Shown here piece after piece: positions 14,641-19,003 of a stretch of 19,003 nt of DNA (its first letter is position 1; the number at the start of each line of letters is the position of its first letter). A program made the translations under genes and the position numbers. Below the pieces are notes generated by a model that saw only the letters and a list, made by a program, of their open reading frames with translations, was not told where the DNA came from and ran no database searches. Source of the DNA: an uncultured Oscillospiraceae bacterium (GTDB lineage: Bacteria; Bacillota; Clostridia; Oscillospirales; Acutalibacteraceae); contig UQFM01000033.1 in NCBI GenBank assembly GCA_900540295.1, forward strand, positions 1-19,003, in the 5' to 3' direction.

Positions 14641-15924
14641 ATGAGAATTTTAGCAATATCCAGAGCCCCTTGGCGAAATGACAACAGTATCGGCAATACA
14701 TTTACAAATCTGTTTCAGGATTTTACAGATGCGGAAATTTACAGTTTGTGTATGCGCGAACAGCCGCCGCAAAACAATATTGCTTTGCGTAATTTCTGTA
14801 TTTCCGAAGGGCAGTTGTTGCGGAATTTACTGCATAAAACACCTGTGGGTACGGAAAATACTGCAATAGATGACAGTGCCAATGAAACCGAAAAAAATAT
14901 ATATGACAAAGCCAAAAAGAATAATTCAGTAGGGCTTTCTTTGGCGCGTGAGCTACTGTGGAGTGTCGGTAAGTGGAAAAATGAAAACTTGAAAGCCTAC
15001 ATTAAAGAAGTTAATCCGGATATCATTTTCTTTCCGGTTTTCAACTGCTTTTATCCGCATAAGATTTTGAAATATATCAAATCTTTAACCGATGCTCCCG
15101 TCATTTTATTTCATGCGGATGATAATTATACGCTCAGACAGTTTTCTCTGTCTCCCATGTATTGGCTGTATCGCTTTATGCTTCGGAAATGGGTACGCAG
15201 TTCTGTTCGGCTGTCTGCTTTAAATTATGTTATTTCCGATGTACAAAAGCAGGACTATGAAAAGGCGTTCCGTAAGGAATGCAAAGTTTTAACAAAATCG
15301 GCAGATTTTGCTACATCTCCTGCTTATAAAACAGATTATAATTCGCCTTTACAGCTTGTGTTTACAGGGAATATCGGATTGAACCGCTGGAAGTCTTTGG
15401 CGATTATTGCGAAGGCACTGCAAATTTTAAATGCGGACGGTTTGCAAGCACAGCTTCGTATTTATACAGGTACGCCGTTAAGTGAAAAAATGAAATCTGC
15501 ATTGCAAATTGAGGATACGTCATTTATTATGGGCAGTGTGCCTGCAAGCGAGATTCCGGAGATTCAGCGCGAAGCGGACATGCTTGTACACGTTGAAGCA
15601 TTCGATTTGCACAATCGGTTATATGTAAGACAGTCTTTTTCGACGAAATTGGTCGATTATTTTAAAACAGCACGTCCGATTTTGGCGGTCGGACCCTTTG
15701 AGGTGGCGTCTATGGCACATCTGATACAGAATGACTGTGCCTTGACCGCAGAGACTGCGGAAGAATTGGCCGAAAAGCTGACGGCTGTGATTACCGTGCC
15801 CGAAAATCTGGATGTTTTGGCACAGCAGGCATATCTTTGCGGGAAAAATCATCATGACAAAGCAAAGATAAATAAAATGCTGCGCGAGGATTTTGCAGAA
15901 TTGATAAACAAGTCGGATGCGTAA
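14641..15924 (+). CDS. Glycosyltransferase, GT-B fold (GT4-like)
   Basis: A predicted cytoplasmic glycosyltransferase of 427 residues starting four bases after the acetyltransferase stop; GAGG overlaps that stop. The N-terminal domain (1-220) is divergent and includes a stretch of low complexity around 80-115. The C-terminal domain is more typical: VFTGNIGLNRWKSL near 241, IMGSVPASEIPEIQREADMLV (about 294-314) and a following FSTKLVDYFKTARPILAVG that fits the donor-binding region. It carries no clear E-x7-E pair, so assignment to GT4 is by overall pattern. It probably adds one sugar of the repeat unit. Confidence 0.75.
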   Translation: MRILAISRAPWRNDNSIGNTFTNLFQDFTDAEIYSLCMREQPPQNNIALRNFCISEGQLLRNLLHKTPVGTENTAIDDSANETEKNIYDKAKKNNSVGLSLARELLWSVGKWKNENLKAYIKEVNPDIIFFPVFNCFYPHKILKYIKSLTDAPVILFHADDNYTLRQFSLSPMYWLYRFMLRKWVRSSVRLSALNYVISDVQKQDYEKAFRKECKVLTKSADFATSPAYKTDYNSPLQLVFTGNIGLNRWKSLAIIAKALQILNADGLQAQLRIYTGTPLSEKMKSALQIEDTSFIMGSVPASEIPEIQREADMLVHVEAFDLHNRLYVRQSFSTKLVDYFKTARPILAVGPFEVASMAHLIQNDCALTAETAEELAEKLTAVITVPENLDVLAQQAYLCGKNHHDKAKINKMLREDFAELINKSDA

Positions 15925-15957
15925 TATACACTTTTTGACAAAGGATGCGAACCTAAC

Positions 15958-16035
15958 ATGAAGATTGTTATACTTGCAGGTGACGGCGGTGCGCTGTTTA
16001 ACGTGCCTTTTCCGAATTTACAGCGTATGCATTGA
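15958..16035 (+). pseudogene. Possible remnant of a glycosyltransferase or nucleotidyltransferase gene
   Basis: A 25-codon reading frame beginning MKIVILAGDGGALFN and stopping soon after. This opening resembles the first beta strand and loop of GT4 enzymes (MKILILANNDxGLYNFR) and, less well, of sugar-phosphate nucleotidyltransferases (MKIVILAGGxGTR). No continuation is found in the other frames before the next gene at 16150, apart from a short AT-rich stretch. In a 225-base gap inside a polysaccharide locus, a truncated gene is plausible. It could also be chance. Confidence 0.35.
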
Positions 16036-16149
16036 AAAATCTGATTAAAAACCCGAAATCGCGCACGGGTATACAACGAAAAATACTGTAAAAAGTTTTT
16101 TGATTTGTAGTTTTATAAAGAATACAGTTTGGAAGCGGTGAAAACAGAT

Positions 16150-17340
16150 ATGAAGGTTATGCAAATCAACTGTGTATATGGACGCGGTAGTACAGGGAAA
16201 ATTGTTGCGGACATTCATAGGGAGCTTTTAAACAACGGCATGCAGTCCATTGTATGTTATGGACGGGGAGCGCGTACTTCAGAAGAAAATATTTACAAGG
16301 TTTCTTCTGAATTCGGTGCAAAAATTCATTCTGCTTTATCCAGACTTTTCGGTGTGGAGTTTTCGCATTCATCCATTGCTACAGCACAGCTGATTCAGCG
16401 GATTGCGCGCGAAAAACCGGATGTGGTGCATTTGCACTGCCTAAACGGTCATTTTGTTCATGTATATAAACTGTTGGACTATTTAAAAAAGCAGAATATT
16501 AAGACGGTTCTTACTTTACATGCCGAAATTATGCACACTGCGGGCTGTAGCCATGCCTTGGAATGTGAAAAATGGAAGGTGCAGTGTCATGACTGTGACA
16601 AAATCAAAGGGAAAATATCCCGATTTTATCGGGATGATGCGGTACATACATATCGGTTGATGCAGTCAGCATTTAAGGGCTTTAAAAATTTGACAGTAGT
16701 CGGCGTGTCGGAATGGCTGACAGCACGTGCAAAGCAATCTCCCGTTTTTGATGCACCGAAGTTCTGCACTATACGCAACGGTATCAATATTGCTGTCTTT
16801 CACAGAACAGACAGTGCGGATTTAAAAAGTCGTTTAAAAATTCCTGCGGACAAAAAAATCATTCTGCATGTAACGCCGGATTTTCTGTCTGTGATAAAAG
16901 GCGGGCAGTATGTGTTGGAGCTTGCTCGGAAAATGCCTGAGTATCAGTTTATTATCGTAGGATTTAACGGGGACAAATCCATTTTGCCTGAAAATATTAT
17001 TGCAATTGCGCATACCAATAACGCGCAGGAATTGGCAAAATATTATTCTATGGCAGATTGTCTGATTTGCACCAGCCTCAGAGAATCCTTTCCGACTGTG
17101 TGCCTTGAGGCGGCGGCCTGCGGGTGTAACATTGTTGGCTTCCGAACCGGCGGTTTGCCAGAAACCATCCCGGAGGATATGGGCACTACTGTGGAATGCT
17201 ATGATATAGACGCGATGTGTGAGGCAGTGCGGCAATGGTCTGCGTGCAAAGTTTCGGATGCACGCATTCAGGAAGTAAATCAGATGTTATCGGCGAAGGA
17301 AATGTATAATCACTACATGCATGTTTATGAGAATGTGTAA
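16150..17340 (+). CDS. Glycosyltransferase family 4 with a Cys cluster
   Basis: A GT-B glycosyltransferase of 396 residues. The protein opens MKVMQINCVYGRGSTGKIV, with GSTGKI as the glycine-rich donor/acceptor loop. Cys133, Cys139, Cys146 and Cys149 lie in a segment with a conserved CEKW, a cysteine cluster seen in one GT4 subfamily, possibly metal binding. The C-terminal domain has VIKGGQYVLELARKMPEYQF and SLRESFPTVCLEAAACG (about 308-324) with the E-x7-E pair. I chose ATG at 16150 because GGTGA lies eight bases upstream; TTG at 16129 is the alternative. A 225-base gap precedes it, so it may begin a separate block of the locus. Confidence 0.9.
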   Translation: MKVMQINCVYGRGSTGKIVADIHRELLNNGMQSIVCYGRGARTSEENIYKVSSEFGAKIHSALSRLFGVEFSHSSIATAQLIQRIAREKPDVVHLHCLNGHFVHVYKLLDYLKKQNIKTVLTLHAEIMHTAGCSHALECEKWKVQCHDCDKIKGKISRFYRDDAVHTYRLMQSAFKGFKNLTVVGVSEWLTARAKQSPVFDAPKFCTIRNGINIAVFHRTDSADLKSRLKIPADKKIILHVTPDFLSVIKGGQYVLELARKMPEYQFIIVGFNGDKSILPENIIAIAHTNNAQELAKYYSMADCLICTSLRESFPTVCLEAAACGCNIVGFRTGGLPETIPEDMGTTVECYDIDAMCEAVRQWSACKVSDARIQEVNQMLSAKEMYNHYMHVYENV

Positions 17341-17465
17341 AACAGTTCAACGGGGCAACTGAACCCGAGGGGCGCATTTCCAACCGTTTTACCCTTATGC
17401 CCTATATTCGGGTTTGAATAAATTCGGTTTTGCACGCATACGAAAACAGGAGTTGTACAGACCAA
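17341..17465 (+). promoter_or_regulatory. Intergenic leader with alternative pairings before the polymerase gene
   Basis: This 125-base gap can form a long-range helix AACCCGA (17362-17368) with TCGGGTT (17408-17414), inside which GGGC (17370-17373) can pair with GCCC (17399-17402). A small hairpin GTTCA/TGAAC (17345-17364) would compete for the bases AAC. No riboswitch class that I know fits, and no clear promoter is visible. AGGAG at 17448 is 13 bases from the ATG, which is far. Any regulatory role is speculative. Confidence 0.2.
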
Positions 17466-18545
17466 ATGTTATTTTATATATTGGGTTTTTTAATTTTTAT
17501 TTTAACAATCTTTGCAAATCTAAAGCCGCAGCAACGTCGTTTGCCCGCGGGAAAATCACCTTGGGCCGCTGAGAAAATCGGAATTCTGTTGACTGCGGCG
17601 GCTTTGGGTCTGATTTTGATTTTACAGAGTGCAGATTCAAACGGGGACTTGACGCGATATAACACCTCATACGATAAAATGGCACTTCGCGAGTTTTCCT
17701 ATTTCCAAAATAACTGGAACCGAATGAAGGATCCGCTTTACTATTTTTGCGCATTTATCTTTTCACAGCTGGGATTCAGTTTTTTTGCATGGAAGGCGTT
17801 GATTTCCGTTGTTTTTATAATAGCGGTTTACAAACTGATTCTCGGCTATTCCGCAAACGTCTCTATCAGCTATATCGCGTTGATTACGCTCGGTCTGTTC
17901 GGCTTTTCGCTCAGCGGACTGCGGCAGATGATTGCATTTTCGGTTATTCTTTTTGCCTATCCGTATTTGCGTGAGCACAAGCTGATTAAATTTATGCTGA
18001 TGGTTTTGATTGCGGGGGCGTTCCACAGCACGGCTTGGATTTGTATTTTTATGTATCCGATTTATCGGTTTAAGGCGAACACGCGCAATGTTTTGCTTTT
18101 ACTGGGTATATCTATACCCGTGCTTCTGAATATCGACAGATTGATGCGGCTGTATCTTTCTCTAACCGGTACGGCGGATATTTATGAGGATTATTTGAAG
18201 CAGGACGGCGGTCTTTCCGCAATGGGACTTGTCATTTGGGGCAGTATTTGGCTGTTCTGTACCGTGTTTTTGTATCGGCGGAAGAGCAATGCCTTAGACC
18301 CCCGCCTGTGTAACTTGCTTTTGGTTTCGTTTGTGCTTCGAATTGTTTCGGTAACGGCATATGCGAACTTTTTCCGAATTGCTATGTATTTCTCGGTGTT
18401 CAACTGTTTGGTTGTGGCGGATGCATGCGCCTGTAAAGAGGAAAGCACTTTTATGGTGCGCTTAAAAACTTTGGGGGTATCTGTTGCACTGCTTCTGTAC
18501 TATTTTGTAGCGCCGAATGCAAATATCCTCACATACACGGTCTAA
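17466..18545 (+). CDS. EpsG-family polysaccharide polymerase (Wzy-like)
   Basis: A polytopic membrane protein of 359 residues with about ten hydrophobic segments. EpsG-family proteins are taken to polymerise repeat units on the outer face of the membrane. Seen: the first hydrophobic segment FYILGFLIFILTIF (3-16), the loop NGDLTRYNTSYDKM (59-72) in the first outer loop, as in EpsG members, then alternating membrane helices and a Cys/Ala-rich segment near the end. The start at 17466 is the first good ATG. It has AGGAG 13 bases upstream, a loose spacing that may mean modest translation. Its place next to a flippase gene supports the role. Confidence 0.82.
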   Translation: MLFYILGFLIFILTIFANLKPQQRRLPAGKSPWAAEKIGILLTAAALGLILILQSADSNGDLTRYNTSYDKMALREFSYFQNNWNRMKDPLYYFCAFIFSQLGFSFFAWKALISVVFIIAVYKLILGYSANVSISYIALITLGLFGFSLSGLRQMIAFSVILFAYPYLREHKLIKFMLMVLIAGAFHSTAWICIFMYPIYRFKANTRNVLLLLGISIPVLLNIDRLMRLYLSLTGTADIYEDYLKQDGGLSAMGLVIWGSIWLFCTVFLYRRKSNALDPRLCNLLLVSFVLRIVSVTAYANFFRIAMYFSVFNCLVVADACACKEESTFMVRLKTLGVSVALLLYYFVAPNANILTYTV

Positions 18546-18576
18546 ATATTTATGCTTTGCTTCAGGTGATGAAATT

Positions 18577-18955
18577 TTGAATAAAAGAAATAAAAACCTA
18601 TTGAAGAATTCCATAATTTTTATGATCGGGAACTTTTCTTCAAAGCTTCTGATATTCTTTTTACTGCCCCTGTATACCAATTACTTAGACCCTGCGGAAT
18701 ACGGTCAGGTAGACATTTATATCAATATTTTGTCTATGCTGTATTGCTTTGTATCCCTACAGGCAATCGAAGTGGTGTACCGATTTATTCAGGACGCCAA
18801 AACCGAAGCGGAAAAAGGGGAAGTGATTACCAATTCCTTTATGATTGCCGTATTCGGTATGCTGCTGTTTTCTGTCGGTATGGGCATTTTCGGTGCAGTT
18901 ACGCATTTTCAATATACATTGGTATTTATTTTATATGTTGTCTGCAACATAATGG
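18577..18955 (+). CDS. Wzx-like polysaccharide flippase (3' truncated by the contig end)
   Basis: The first 126 residues of a membrane transporter of the oligosaccharide flippase family (MATE/MOP superfamily), which moves lipid-linked repeat units across the membrane. It begins at TTG 18577 with AGGTGA seven bases upstream. The opening NSIIFMIGNFSSKLLIFFLLPLY, followed by YTNYLDPAEYGQVDIY, is typical of the first two helices and the loop between them. Full proteins have about 450-500 residues, so most is missing. The frame stays open to the end of the window, but the last residues (SYTHLRAHETDQYL) are translated adapter sequence, not protein. Confidence 0.88.
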
Positions 18956-19003
18956 CTGTCTCTTATACACATCTCCGAGCCCACGAGACCGATCAGTATC
19001 TCG
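18956..19003. other. Nextera sequencing adapter (assembly artefact)
   Basis: CTGTCTCTTATACACATCT (18956-18974) is the Tn5 mosaic end used in Nextera libraries. It is followed by CCGAGCCCACGAGAC (18975-18989), the read-2 adapter, an 8-base index-like CGATCAGT (18990-18997), and ATCTCG, the start of the P7 sequence. The order matches library construction exactly, so these 48 bases are not part of the genome. Confidence 0.98.

Noticed and set aside
15935..15974. Possible promoter in the gap after the second glycosyltransferase
   Set aside because: TTGACA is present at 15935 but the only TATACT-like box is 28 bases away, far beyond usable spacing.
17350..17415. Cyclic di-GMP riboswitch before the polymerase gene
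   Set aside because: The stretch with GGGGCAACTGAACCCGAGG recalls parts of the GEMM motif, but the conserved core and the second stem are missing.
1..19003. CRISPR arrays, tRNA or rRNA genes
   Set aside because: No regularly spaced direct repeats, no cloverleaf-like stretch and no rRNA-like sequence were seen on reading both strands.

Overview
The window looks like a chromosomal contig from a Clostridia-type Firmicute, probably an Oscillospirales or Ruminococcaceae relative assembled from short reads. The grounds are ClpC with a UVR linker, strong GGAGG-type ribosome binding sites, several TTG starts, a Bacillus/Clostridium-type LexA box, an XhlA/holin/GH25 lysis set, and an EpsG-type polysaccharide polymerase. 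All recognised genes lie on the + strand. The genus assignment is inference.

Layout. (1) 2-1861: clpC, missing its N-terminal part at the left edge. (2) 1862-2160: a 299-base gap with two decayed or dispersed repeats, a consensus sigma-A promoter, a perfect SOS box and two tandem hairpins. (3) 2161-5612: a compact five-gene operon closed by an intrinsic terminator at 5642-5677. It encodes a sigma-region-4-like regulator, a tail-fibre or receptor-binding-like protein, a GH25 lysozyme, an XhlA-like protein and a holin. No capsid, terminase, portal, integrase or other tail gene is visible. (4) 5791-18955: a surface polysaccharide (capsule or EPS) locus with its own promoter. In order it encodes an initiating phosphoglycosyl transferase, HpcH/HpaI aldolase, membrane acyltransferase, D-2-hydroxyacid dehydrogenase, GT4, UDP-glucuronate 4-epimerase, UDP-glucose 6-dehydrogenase, galacturonokinase-like GHMP kinase, hexapeptide acetyltransferase, two further glycosyltransferases, an EpsG-like polymerase and the start of a Wzx-like flippase. 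(5) 18956-19003: not biological. It is Nextera adapter sequence joined to the contig end.

How the parts work together. The polysaccharide locus fits a Wzx/Wzy pathway. The phosphoglycosyl transferase primes undecaprenyl phosphate, the glycosyltransferases extend the repeat unit, the acyltransferases decorate it, and the flippase and polymerase export and polymerise it. The dehydrogenase and epimerase give UDP-GlcA and then UDP-GalA. The kinase resembles plant galacturonokinase, which suggests that free GalA may also be salvaged into the same precursor pool.

The most unusual part is region 3, which looks like a phage lysis and adsorption module placed alone under DNA-damage control. The LexA box sits just downstream of the promoter and is followed by a hairpin with a U-rich tail that could act as an attenuator. 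It may be a domesticated, SOS-triggered lysis device or the last remnant of a prophage; the sequence alone cannot separate these. The polysaccharide genes from about 14065 onward are visibly more AT-rich than those before, which suggests that the distal part of the locus was acquired or exchanged separately.
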